The translations under genes and the position numbers were made by a program. From positions 1-19,676 of the forward strand of contig JALSQD010000010.1 in NCBI GenBank assembly GCA_026985615.1: a stretch of DNA of 19,676 bases, given 5' to 3'. The notes under the pieces are model-generated. The model was not told the origin of the DNA, did not search any database, and was given only the letters and a program-made list of their open reading frames with translations. This document shows positions 1 through 6,744 of the stretch, piece by piece. This DNA is from Thermaceae bacterium (lineage in GTDB: Bacteria; Deinococcota; Deinococci; Deinococcales; Marinithermaceae). Each line of letters opens with the position of its first letter. Position 1 is the stretch's first letter.

Positions 1-176
1 ACCTAGGAAGAACCTACTATGCCGAGCTTGGTCCCAGCGAAGCGGACACCCGCGTGTACGATCTGGAAGAGCGAAAGATCTTCCGCATTGTCCAGGGCGT
101 GGAAGGTCCGAGCCTCGAGTTGGTGGCGACCTACGACGACTGGTTGCCGCTGCCGCCCTGGCTGCGGCGCCGGTAG
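1..176 (+). CDS. 3' end of an unrecognised protein gene (truncated by the window edge)
   Basis: An open frame enters from the left edge (first full codon at position 3) and ends at TAG 174-176, giving 57 C-terminal residues. The visible sequence contains YYAELGPSEADTRVYDLEER and ends with WLPLPPWLRRR, a proline- and arginine-rich tail. It reads like ordinary coding sequence: codons are GC-rich in the third position and there is no repeat content, in contrast with the bases after the stop. I do not recognise the family, and no catalytic motif is visible in this fragment. The gene points toward the repeat-rich spacer, so the first repeat elements may lie in its 3' untranslated region. Confidence 0.6.
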   Translation, partial: LGRTYYAELGPSEADTRVYDLEERKIFRIVQGVEGPSLELVATYDDWLPLPPWLRRR

Positions 177-253
177 ATGAACGCGGAGCAGGCCGGGCGG
201 CGCCGAACCTGCCCAATGCCCCCCGGCTGCACCCTAAGTTGCGCGGTGTTTGA

Positions 254-331
254 GATCCCGGATCAGGTCCGGAGCAGGCCTGGATCGCGTCCGGGGCAGG
301 CCCGGATCAGGTAACGATACAGGTCCGGAAC
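254..331. repeat. Type A repeat, degenerate copy, with half a type C element
   Basis: TCCCGGA 256-262, TCAGG, then TCCGGAG 268-274 forms an imperfect palindrome. It is followed by two more CCGG-rich variants (GGCCTGGATCGCGTCCGG and GGCCCGGATCAGG) and by TCCGGAAC at 324-331, which equals the right arm of the type C element. Confidence 0.6.
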
Positions 332-380
332 CTCGCAGCCCATGCCACCATCGCCATGTCCGACGGCGCAACGACCGCGA

Positions 381-416
381 GACCCTGGATCTCGCTACGC
401 TCGTCCGGGGTGACGA
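381..416. repeat. Type B repeat, copy 1
   Basis: A 36-bp element starting GACCCTGGATCTCGC and ending TCGTCCGGGGTGACGA. Its outer arms ACCCTGGA and TCCGGGGT pair with one mismatch around a 14-base centre. It closely matches the copies at 744-779 and 970-1005 in the same orientation. Confidence 0.75.
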
Positions 417-445
417 AGGATCGGTTGGACCATGCAAACCCCCGC

Positions 446-464
446 ACCTGCTTGCTTCGCAGGT
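446..464. repeat. Hairpin related to the type C core
   Basis: ACCTGC 446-451, loop TTGCTTC, GCAGGT 459-464. The stem carries the same ACCTGC/GCAGGT word as the inner stem of the type C elements, and GCAAAC (434-439) and GTTTGC (463-468) can extend or compete with it. Confidence 0.5.
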
Positions 465-509
465 TTGCCGGGGCAACGAAAAAGCAATTCGGTGCAGGTT
501 GTAAACCCC

Positions 510-556
510 GTCGTTCCGGACGAGCAGGTCGCAAGGCCTGCGCGGTCCGGAACATC
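510..556. repeat. Type C repeat, copy 1
   Basis: The outer arms GTTCCGGA 513-520 and TCCGGAAC 546-553 are perfect inverted repeats. The inner arms GCAGGTC 524-530 and GGCCTGC 535-541 pair over 7 bp (one G-T wobble if read as RNA) around the loop GCAA. It is close to identical with the copy at 1108-1155. Confidence 0.7.
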
Positions 557-637
557 GCTTGCATCCAAGGGATCGAACGTTTGGAGGCCGCTGTGCCTCC
601 AACCTCAACGCTCGTACGGTCAGCGACGGCCACGAGC

Positions 638-690
638 TCCCGGATCATGTCCGGGACAGGCCCCGGATCAGGCCCGGGGCAAGCCCGGAA
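638..690. repeat. Type A repeat, copy 2 with a second palindrome
   Basis: TCCCGGA 638-644, TCATG, TCCGGGA 650-656 is a perfect 7-bp inverted repeat. It is followed by CAGGCCCCGGATCAGGCCCG and GCAAGCCCGGAA, so two or three related palindromes lie side by side. Confidence 0.7.
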
Positions 691-743
691 GCTCGCTGCG
701 TGTACCGAACCTGCCGAAGGTCTTGGATAAGCGGCACCCCTGG

Positions 744-779
744 GACCCCGGATCTCGCTGTGCTCGTCCGGGGTGACGA
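744..779. repeat. Type B repeat, copy 2 (perfect arms)
   Basis: ACCCCGGA 745-752 and TCCGGGGT 767-774 form a perfect 8-bp inverted repeat around TCTCGCTGTGCTCG. In this copy the one arm mismatch seen at 381-416 is restored. Confidence 0.75.
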
Positions 780-819
780 TCGGGAGAAGGGGGCCTACGG
801 GTTAACGAAGGGGTTCGTC

Positions 820-883
820 GTTCCGGACAAGCGGGGCCGCAGGTCCGCGCGATCCCGGATCAAGTCCGGGACAGGCCCGGAAC
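820..883. repeat. Composite repeat: type C arms around a type A palindrome
   Basis: GTTCCGG 820-826 and CCGGAAC 877-883 are the type C outer arms. Between them lies a perfect type A palindrome, TCCCGGA 853-859, TCAAG, TCCGGGA 865-871. This hybrid shows that the repeat types share a modular plan. Confidence 0.65.
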
Positions 884-969
884 CCCGCACGCGCACTTGA
901 AGTTCCGAACGCCTCCGGATCCGATCGACCGCCAGCTCCGGCTCTCGCGTGGGGCCGGCGGCACTCCGG

Positions 970-1005
970 GGCCCTGGATCCCGCCGCGCTCGTCCGGGGT
1001 GACGA
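970..1005. repeat. Type B repeat, copy 3
   Basis: Starts GGCCCTGGATCCCGC and ends TCGTCCGGGGTGACGA. It has the same orientation and length as the other two type B copies, with differences confined mostly to the centre. Confidence 0.7.
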
Positions 1006-1107
1006 GGGTCTGGCGGGGTCGTGCGATAAGCTTGCGGTTCCGTGCCTCGGGCGCCCGTCCTGCGTGCTGGTTGGAAGAAGGGAATACACGGGCCAAAAAG
1101 AGCGGTC

Positions 1108-1155
1108 GTCGTTCCGGGCGAGCAGGTCGTAAGACCTGCGCGATCCGGAACCTCG
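1108..1155. repeat. Type C repeat, copy 2
   Basis: The outer arms are GTTCCGG 1111-1117 and CCGGAAC 1145-1151. The inner stem GCAGGTC 1122-1128, loop GTAA, GACCTGC 1133-1139 is a perfect 7-bp hairpin. Compared with 510-556, the wobble pair is replaced by a Watson-Crick pair and the loop changes GCAA to GTAA, so both copies keep a GNRA loop. Confidence 0.7.
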
Positions 1156-1198
1156 AGGCGCGCGCAACCGTCGCTATGGTCGCGCGGCACCTATGAGT

Positions 1199-1217
1199 TC
1201 CCGGATCAAGTCCGGGA
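1199..1217. repeat. Type A repeat, last copy, in the 3' flank of the phosphorylase operon
   Basis: TCCCGGA 1199-1205, TCAAG, TCCGGGA 1211-1217 is a perfect 7-bp inverted repeat with a 5-base loop. It lies about 37 bp past the stop codon of the minus-strand phosphorylase gene, so it would be transcribed in that operon's 3' untranslated region and could act as an mRNA-end hairpin. There is no T-tract after it, so a standard intrinsic terminator is not shown. Confidence 0.55.
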
Positions 1218-1253
1218 CGGGCCCCGGACCGGATCGGGAGGAAGCGCGGACGG

Positions 1254-2939
1254 TCAGGCCTTGCCCCACGTCAGCCAGTGGTCGGCGTAGGGCTCGAGCA
1301 CCACCTCGTCCCCTACGGGCGCACCCGTGCGCAGGTCGCGCCAGCCCGGACCCACGGCCGCCCGCTGGGCGGCAGCGCTGACGTTGACCAGCACCAGGGC
1401 CCGTTCCGCCCCCGCTTCCCGCTCCACGGCGAAGAGGCCCGCCCCCAGGTCGAGCACCCGCTGGGGCGCCGCCGGGTGAAAGGCGGGGTGGCCGGCGCGC
1501 AGGGTCAGCCGCGCCTTCAGCCCCTCCAGGATGCGGCGCGGGCGCGATTCGGGGTTCGCGAGCCAGCCCTCCACCTCGGCCTCACGGAACTTGCGGCGGT
1601 TGAGCTTGCGCTTCTCGCCGCTACGTGCGTAGCCCTCGCGCCAGTTGGGGGTGCCGAAGAGGGCGTGCACGTAGACCGCGGGCAGGCCGGCGAGCGCCAG
1701 CATGATCGCGTGGCTGGCGAGCAGCCGCCGCACGCCCAGCGCCTCGGGGGTTCCCGGCGGGTTGAGGGCGTCGTACCAGGTGGTGTTGAGCTCGTAGGGT
1801 GCGGGGCCAGCGGGGGTGTCGCGGTAGCTCACCTCGCCACCGTGTGCGAGGGTGCGCTCGACCAGGAAGGCTACCTCCTCGGGCGGCAAGATCCCCTCCA
1901 CCGGCCGCAGACCGATGCCGTCGTGGCTGGCCAGGAAGTTGAGGAAGGCCGCCTTCGGCCCCGGGAGCTCGAGCCCCGCCGCCCAGCGCGTAAGCGCGCG
2001 GGCGTCGCCGCGGGCGAAGGCGTGGAGCACCAGCGGCGGCAGCGCGAAGTTGTAGACGAGCTGGGCTTCGTCCTCGCCGCTGCCGAAGTAGGCCACGTTC
2101 TCGGCGTGGGGCACGTTGGTTTCGGTGACGAGCGCCACCTCGGGGGCCGCAGCGTCGAGCGCGGTGCGGAAGAGCCGGACGACCTCGTGGGTTTGCGGCA
2201 GGTTCAGGCAGGTCGTGCCCGGCTCTTTCCAGACGAAGCCGATCGCATCGAGGCGTAGCCGCCGGGCGCCGCATTCGGCGTAGAAGAGCAGCAGCTCGAG
2301 CACCTCGAGCAGCACCTTGGGCTCGCGGTAGTTGAGGTCCACCTGGTCGGCCGAGAAGGTGGTCCAGACCCTCTTCGGCCCGCAGGCGGTCTGGAACTCG
2401 GTGAGCAGCGGCGTGGTGCGCGGGCGTACGACCCGGCTGGTGTCCCAGTCCTCCGGGGGCACCAGGAAGTAGCGCCGGTAGGGTTCTTCGCAGCGCAGGA
2501 AACCCTGGAACCAGGCGCTCGCCTGCGAGGCGTGGTTGATCACGGCGTCCAGCATCAGCGCGTAGCGCTCCGCCAGCGCGCGCACGTGGTTCCAGCCGCC
2601 CAGGTGTGGATCCACCGCACGGTAGTCGATGACCGAGAAGCCGTCGTCGGAGGAGTAGGGGTAGATGGGCAGCAGGTGCACGCCGCTGAACGCGGGGGCG
2701 AGCCAGCGGTCCATGAAGCGTGCCAGCGTGGCCAGGGGGGCCTCGCCCTCGCGGGTGACCTGGTCGCCGTAGGTGATGAGCCAGACCTCAGCTGGGGTGG
2801 TGGCGAGCGCCCGCGGCCTGCGCGCCAGTTCGGGGTGCGCGCGGGCGAAGCGCTCGATGCGCTCCGCGAAGACGGGCGCCCAGCGCTCCGCGGCCGCGGG
2901 GCCATAGAGGAAGGCGAGGTGTTCGGCTAGCCGGGCCAC
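1254..2939 (-). CDS. ggaP: GH13_18 sugar phosphorylase, probable glucosylglycerate phosphorylase
   Basis: The 561-residue product matches the usual GH13 subfamily 18 length. Visible catalytic elements are DAVINH (131-136), RLDAIGF with the nucleophile Asp231, TETN with the acid/base Glu273, and SHDGIG with Asp340. The stretch RPRTTPLLT (172-180) followed by VWTTFSADQVDLNY is the form I associate with glucosylglycerate phosphorylases such as E. coli YcjM rather than with sucrose phosphorylase. Such enzymes convert glucosylglycerate plus phosphate into glucose 1-phosphate and D-glycerate in the cytoplasm. I chose GTG 2939, preceded by AAGGAGG, because the longer open frame upstream lies over the glycosyltransferase gene in another frame and loses family-like sequence. 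It overlaps that gene by 13 bp and is the last gene of the operon. A related specificity (glucosylglycerol, sucrose) cannot be excluded. Confidence 0.85.
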   Translation of the reverse strand: MARLAEHLAFLYGPAAAERWAPVFAERIERFARAHPELARRPRALATTPAEVWLITYGDQVTREGEAPLATLARFMDRWLAPAFSGVHLLPIYPYSSDDGFSVIDYRAVDPHLGGWNHVRALAERYALMLDAVINHASQASAWFQGFLRCEEPYRRYFLVPPEDWDTSRVVRPRTTPLLTEFQTACGPKRVWTTFSADQVDLNYREPKVLLEVLELLLFYAECGARRLRLDAIGFVWKEPGTTCLNLPQTHEVVRLFRTALDAAAPEVALVTETNVPHAENVAYFGSGEDEAQLVYNFALPPLVLHAFARGDARALTRWAAGLELPGPKAAFLNFLASHDGIGLRPVEGILPPEEVAFLVERTLAHGGEVSYRDTPAGPAPYELNTTWYDALNPPGTPEALGVRRLLASHAIMLALAGLPAVYVHALFGTPNWREGYARSGEKRKLNRRKFREAEVEGWLANPESRPRRILEGLKARLTLRAGHPAFHPAAPQRVLDLGAGLFAVEREAGAERALVLVNVSAAAQRAAVGPGWRDLRTGAPVGDEVVLEPYADHWLTWGKA

Positions 2940-4195
2940 CGTGCCTCCTTCGCGCGCGTCCGCGCCTGCTCCACCGCGGCGCGCGTCACCTTGCGCAGTG
3001 TGTCGTAGCCGAAGTGCCGGCGCGCCAGCGCGCGGTTGTGCTCCACCACCCGCTGGCGCAGCTCGGCATCGTCGAGCAGCCGGGCCACTCCGGCGACCAC
3101 CTCGGGGATGATGCGGTCTTCCACCTCTACGAAGCGGAATCCCTTGGGGCGGATGTCGCTCAGGTAGACGGGGTAGCGCCCGATCAGCAGCGGCTTGTTC
3201 ATCCAGACAGTCTCGAGCATGGCGTTGCCGAACCCCTCGTAGCGGCTGGGGTAGGTCACGAAGTTGGCGTGCAGGTAGGCGTCCCAAAGACTGTAGACCT
3301 TGTGCTGGCCGGAAAAGCGCCGGCGCCGGGCCACGTACTCGCTCGCGAAGCGCAGGTCCACCCCGCGCTCGTGGGCGTAGGTCTCCAGGCCGCGGCGGTA
3401 GTCCTGCCCCTCGTCGCCCGCGGCGTGGCTAACGAGCAGCACTGGGTCCCTGGCCGCCAGCGCCGCGGCCAGGTCCACGGCCAGCTCGATGCGCTTGCGG
3501 GGAACGACGCGGGTGGGCTGGAGCAATAACAGCTGATCGGGCCGGATGCCCAGGGTCTCGCGAAAGTCGGCATTGAAAGCGTCGAAACTCGGCGGCGCGC
3601 GGTCATAGTCCATCACGTTGGGCAGGAGCAGCGAGTCGAGACCCCGGCGCGTCTTGAGCTCGCGCTGCGCGATCGAATTAATGGAAAGCTGGACCACCGC
3701 ATGGTCGGGGGGGAAGTAGCGTTCCAGCAGCGGCCGCACGTGGCTGCGCGCGAAGCGCGGGCGTTCCCAGGGGTAGTCGTGGTTGTGGCTCACCGCCGGC
3801 AAGCGCCGCCGCTGCACCAGCCGCCACAGCGCCACCGCCAGCGGCAGCTGCATGGGGATGGCCCAGGCGTTCTGCACCACCAGCAGGTCGGGGTTCAGCT
3901 CCTCGAACGCGGGCTCGAGCCGGGCGGCGAGCCGTACCCCCGCCTCCTCGATCTCCTGGATCAGCCGCGGGTCCCGCCCTTCGCCGGCGAAGGCGCGCTT
4001 GGTGAGCGCGCGCACCTCCGGTGGGGCGAAGTGCATCTCAGGCACGAGCACGCCCTGCTCTTCGTCGGGCCCGAGCTCGCCCGCCAGGTACCAGACCTCG
4101 TGCCCCGCCGCCCTGAGCACTTCGCGCATCTTGGCCGCCTCCAGGCTCACCCCGTCGGTACCGGCGAGGCGGGTGGACGCCATGACGACGCGCAC
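2927..4195 (-). CDS. GT4-family glycosyltransferase, possibly mannosylglucosylglycerate synthase-like
   Basis: A 422-residue retaining GT4 (GT-B fold) enzyme. The N-terminal acceptor domain opens with VVMASTRLAGTDGVSLEA. The C-terminal nucleotide-sugar domain has QPTRVVPRKR (226-235) and the EX7E pair Glu320/Glu328 in RYEGFGNAMLE. No signal peptide or membrane segment is seen, so it is probably cytoplasmic. The start is GTG 4195, one base past the permease stop. An ATG in frame four codons later is possible. It sits between transporter and phosphorylase genes, so its acceptor or product is probably linked to the same solute. From memory, MggA-type enzymes that add mannose to glucosylglycerate are GT4 proteins of this size. 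That specificity is inference; the family call is firm. Confidence 0.8.
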   Translation of the reverse strand: MRVVMASTRLAGTDGVSLEAAKMREVLRAAGHEVWYLAGELGPDEEQGVLVPEMHFAPPEVRALTKRAFAGEGRDPRLIQEIEEAGVRLAARLEPAFEELNPDLLVVQNAWAIPMQLPLAVALWRLVQRRRLPAVSHNHDYPWERPRFARSHVRPLLERYFPPDHAVVQLSINSIAQRELKTRRGLDSLLLPNVMDYDRAPPSFDAFNADFRETLGIRPDQLLLLQPTRVVPRKRIELAVDLAAALAARDPVLLVSHAAGDEGQDYRRGLETYAHERGVDLRFASEYVARRRRFSGQHKVYSLWDAYLHANFVTYPSRYEGFGNAMLETVWMNKPLLIGRYPVYLSDIRPKGFRFVEVEDRIIPEVVAGVARLLDDAELRQRVVEHNRALARRHFGYDTLRKVTRAAVEQARTRAKEARWPG

Positions 4196-4196
4196 C

Positions 4197-5432
4197 TCAG
4201 CCCTTCACCCCTCCCGCGGTCAGGCCGCCCACCAGGTACTTCTCGAACCAGAAGAAGAGCACCATGATGGGTACGGTCACGATCACCGCCCCGGCCATCA
4301 GGAACTGCCGCGGCACCTCCTGGCTGTTGAGCCCCACCATCCCGCGCGAGAGGGTGAAGAGCTCGGGGGTGTCGAGGAACATGAAGGCGAAGAGGAACTC
4401 GTTCCAGGCGATCATGAAGACGTAGAGCCCCACCGAGGCCAGCGCCGGCAGCGCCAGCGGCAGGGTGATGCGCCAGATTACCTCGAAGCGGCTGCAGCCG
4501 TCGATTAGCCCCGCTTCCTCGAGGCTCGCGGGGATGGTCTCGAAGTAGCTGCGCAGCATGTACAGCGCCACCGGCAGCGTTTGCGCCAGGTAGACCACGA
4601 TCAGGCCGAATAGGTTGTCGCGCAGCCCCAGCTGGGTGAAGACGGTGTAGAGCGGGATGGCCAGCACGATCGCGGGGAACATGTAGGTGAGCAGGATGGC
4701 CCGTTCCATGACCGCCCGTCCGCGGAACTCGAGCCGCGCCACCGCGTAGGCCCCCAGCACCGCCAGCGCCAGGGTGATGACCGTGGTGCTCGTGGCCACG
4801 AAGGCGGTGTTGCCGATGTAGCGCAGAAAGTGGAAGGTGACGAGCACCTCGCGGTAGCCCACGAACATCTTTTGCAGACCGGGCCAGAAGCCTTCGGAGA
4901 ACACGTGCAGCGGCAGGCCTAGGTTGGCGGGGTCGGCCAGGAACCCGGCCCGGGGCTTGAGCGAAGCCGCGATCATCGCCCAGAAGGGGAAGACGACCAT
5001 GAAGACGAAGACCAAAAAGGCCGCGCCGCGGAGCAGGTGCAAGCCGACCAGCTCCCAGACCTCGCCGTCGGGGTGGTCGAGCCGCACCTCGCGCAGGCCG
5101 TAGGCCGTGGCGAGCCCCGCCAGGCCGCCTGCGGCCAGCGGGGCGAGCAGGCTCCACAGGGCCCCCAGGCCCAGCTGATAGGGGTCGCCGCCCGCAGCCA
5201 GCGTCCAGGCGAGGGTGAGCCCGGCGCCGGCGAGCGTCATGGGCAGTGGTCCCAGCTGCCCGCGTCGCGCCAGTAGCCAGGCGAGCGCGCCCAGCGCCAG
5301 CCCCAGCACGAGCGCCGCGTCCAGGGGGAAGGCGGTCTTGACCCCGCCCCAGAGCACGATGAGCAGCGAGGTGCTGCCCAGGCTGGCGAGTGCCGAGGCA
5401 ACGCCTACGACCAGAGCGACGGCCGCACCCAC
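4197..5432 (-). CDS. ABC sugar transporter permease (MalG-like) with an extra N-terminal membrane block
   Basis: A 411-residue carbohydrate uptake (CUT1-type) permease. The core starts near residue 131 (LLRGAAFLVFVFMVVFPFW) and contains the EAA loop at about 303-325 (SLEEAGLIDG then ITLPLALPAL), the contact site for the ATPase. Typical MalG-like proteins have 270-300 residues. The excess is an N-terminal region of about 125 residues with roughly four hydrophobic segments (about 3-29, 38-55, 62-80, 88-111). The start is GTG 5432 with GGGGGAGG upstream, one base after the stop of the other permease, and the next gene follows one base after its own stop, so translation is probably coupled. It would pair with the permease at 5434-6693 and the binding protein at 6745-8076. 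The core call is firm; the role of the extension is unknown. Confidence 0.9.
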   Translation of the reverse strand: MGAAVALVVGVASALASLGSTSLLIVLWGGVKTAFPLDAALVLGLALGALAWLLARRGQLGPLPMTLAGAGLTLAWTLAAGGDPYQLGLGALWSLLAPLAAGGLAGLATAYGLREVRLDHPDGEVWELVGLHLLRGAAFLVFVFMVVFPFWAMIAASLKPRAGFLADPANLGLPLHVFSEGFWPGLQKMFVGYREVLVTFHFLRYIGNTAFVATSTTVITLALAVLGAYAVARLEFRGRAVMERAILLTYMFPAIVLAIPLYTVFTQLGLRDNLFGLIVVYLAQTLPVALYMLRSYFETIPASLEEAGLIDGCSRFEVIWRITLPLALPALASVGLYVFMIAWNEFLFAFMFLDTPELFTLSRGMVGLNSQEVPRQFLMAGAVIVTVPIMVLFFWFEKYLVGGLTAGGVKG

Positions 5433-5433
5433 C

Positions 5434-6693
5434 TCAGACCTCCCCCTTGGGCGCGTAACGGAAGTAGACGACCAGGAAGAGCGCCAGGATGGCGAAGAGA
5501 ATTACCGCCTGGGCCGCGCCCTGGCCCAGGTTGGCCCGGGCGAAGGCGTAGTCGTAGACCTTGATCGTGATCGTTTCGGTGCCCGCCGCACCGCCGGTGA
5601 GCAGAAAGATGTCGTCAAACTTGTTGAACGTCCAGATGAAGCGCAGCAAAAAGAGGGTGGCGAGGATGCCTACCACCTGCGGCAGGGTGACGTAGCGGAA
5701 GGTAGCCCAGATGCCCGCGCCGTCCACCCGCGCCGCCTCGTAGATCTCGCTGGGGATGGCCTGCAGGCGGGCGAGGATGAAGAGGAAGGCGAAGGGAAAG
5801 TAGCGCCAGCCCTCGAAGAGGATCACCATCGTGAGCGCCAGCGGCACCTGGATCGTCATCCCGAAGAAGTGCACCGGCCAGTACCTTTGCGATAAGAAGG
5901 GGATCGGGTCATGAACGAACCCGTATTTTAATAAAAGGGCGTTGATGGTGCCGGCGAAGGGGTCGAGCAGGAAGACCCAGGTGAAGGCCACCGCGATCAC
6001 CGGAGCCACGTAGGGAAACAGGAATAGTCCGCGCAATACCTGGCGGCCGGCGAAGGGTGGCGAGAGCAGCTGGGCGGCGATGAGGCCCAGCAGGATCGAG
6101 AGCAGGGTGCCGAAGATGGTGTAGGCCAGCGTCACCTTCAGCATGGGCCAGAAGTCGGGGTCGGTGAGGACGGCGCGAAAGTTGTCGAGGGTGAAGGGGC
6201 GCGCCAGGATGGGGTTGGGCGCCTTGCTTTCCACCACCGGCCGGGTGTCGCGCGGGTAGGGAGCGCCGGCTTCGAAGTAGGCGGGGCCGGCGGTGAAGCG
6301 GAGGGTCAGGTTGACGGTCTGTTTGGGCTCGAGCCCCTCCGGCAGCTCGCAGAAGATCCTGGCGTTTTGCACCCGGCAGACCTCAGGCAGCTCGGCGGGG
6401 GTGAGGCCCGGGGCCAGCGCGTCCTCGATTCGCACCCAGGTGATGGGGTTGTCGGTGCGGTTCTGGACGCGGTAGCGCACCTCCAGCACCTCGCCTGCGG
6501 CTTTGGGCTGCGCGCGCACCGACTCGCGCACCGCGGGCTTGGGCGGCCGCAGGTCGCCCAGCTGGATGGGCTTGAAGGCGATCCAGAAGTTGGCGACGAC
6601 CGGCAGGATGACGATGGCGATGACGATGCTGAAGGTGGGCAGCAGCATCCAGAAGGCCAGCCGGGATTCGCGGGCTTTGAGACCTCGCGGCAT
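5434..6693 (-). CDS. ABC sugar transporter permease (MalF-like) with a DUF11-like external insertion
   Basis: A 419-residue CUT1-type permease. The first membrane helix is at about 13-40, and the main helices run from about 184 to the end. The EAA loop is at about 316-339 (EIYEAARVDGAG then VTLPQV). Between helix 1 and the rest, residues about 65-137 form a soluble beta-rich segment. It contains VRYRVQNRTDNPITWVRIED, then APGLTP, two cysteines (106 and 115) and TVNLTLRFTAG, which is the pattern of a DUF11-type Ig-like domain. By topology it lies outside the membrane, where MalF carries its P2 domain that touches the maltose-binding protein, so it may help dock the binding protein. The start is ATG 6693, with AGGGGG a few bases upstream. 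It lies 51 bp after the binding-protein gene, across a strong hairpin. Confidence 0.9.
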   Translation of the reverse strand: MPRGLKARESRLAFWMLLPTFSIVIAIVILPVVANFWIAFKPIQLGDLRPPKPAVRESVRAQPKAAGEVLEVRYRVQNRTDNPITWVRIEDALAPGLTPAELPEVCRVQNARIFCELPEGLEPKQTVNLTLRFTAGPAYFEAGAPYPRDTRPVVESKAPNPILARPFTLDNFRAVLTDPDFWPMLKVTLAYTIFGTLLSILLGLIAAQLLSPPFAGRQVLRGLFLFPYVAPVIAVAFTWVFLLDPFAGTINALLLKYGFVHDPIPFLSQRYWPVHFFGMTIQVPLALTMVILFEGWRYFPFAFLFILARLQAIPSEIYEAARVDGAGIWATFRYVTLPQVVGILATLFLLRFIWTFNKFDDIFLLTGGAAGTETITIKVYDYAFARANLGQGAAQAVILFAILALFLVVYFRYAPKGEV

Positions 6694-6710
6694 CGTACCC
6701 CCTAGGGCGG

Positions 6711-6732
6711 GCCGGGGCGTCTGCGCCCCGGC
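6711..6732 (-). promoter_or_regulatory. Intercistronic hairpin between binding-protein and permease genes
   Basis: GCCGGGGCG 6711-6719, loop TCTG, CGCCCCGGC 6724-6732 is a perfect 9-bp stem, extended by a G-C pair at 6710/6733. It lies 12 bases past the binding-protein stop codon in the only sizeable gap within the operon. No T-run follows, so it is not a classic terminator. Hairpins here in maltose-type operons protect the 5' message part or reduce downstream expression, which would give more binding protein than permease. Confidence 0.65.
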
Positions 6733-6744
6733 CTGAAGGAAGGT

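Larger units (their letters stand above)
177..1253. repeat. Gene-free spacer filled with interleaved GC-rich palindromic repeats
   Basis: This stretch of about 1.08 kb between two convergently oriented genes has no convincing gene. Open frames here are short, lie in several frames on both strands, and translate repeat sequence. Three recurring element types can be read. Type A is a short palindrome around CCCGGATCAAGTCCGGG. Type B is a 36-bp element from GACCC(T/C)GGATC to GTCCGGGGTGACGA. Type C is a hairpin of about 48 bp bounded by GTTCCGG and CCGGAAC. Their order is A, B, C-variant, C, A, B, C/A hybrid, B, C, A, with 40-140 bp between starts. They resemble REP/BIME-type dispersed palindromes known from many bacteria, with motif wording most familiar to me from Alphaproteobacteria. 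Their role here is unknown. Confidence 0.8.

Noticed and set aside
177..314. Short open frame starting at ATG immediately after the first gene's stop
   Set aside because: About 45 codons, soon running into the first type A repeat; no ribosome site of its own or conserved look.
254..1217. CRISPR array
   Set aside because: Repeats are of three types, vary in sequence, and are separated by irregular spacers that themselves contain repeat fragments; no cas genes are present.
177..1253. Insertion sequence or its remnant
   Set aside because: No transposase-like frame, no terminal inverted repeats bounding the whole region and no target duplication could be seen.
234..1290. Several open frames of 60-130 codons on both strands in the repeat region
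   Set aside because: They translate the same repeats in different frames (for example VTPDE-type peptides on one strand), have no ribosome sites and no family-like sequence.
1254..2939. Calling the GH13 gene a sucrose phosphorylase
   Set aside because: The RPRTTPLLT acceptor-loop region and the glycerate kinase neighbour fit glucosylglycerate phosphorylase better; sucrose specificity remains a lesser alternative.
2940..3287. Upstream extension of the phosphorylase open frame by 116 codons
   Set aside because: It lies entirely over the glycosyltransferase 3' end in another frame, reads as Arg/Pro/Ala-rich shadow sequence, and the family-like sequence begins right at GTG 2939, which has AAGGAGG in front.
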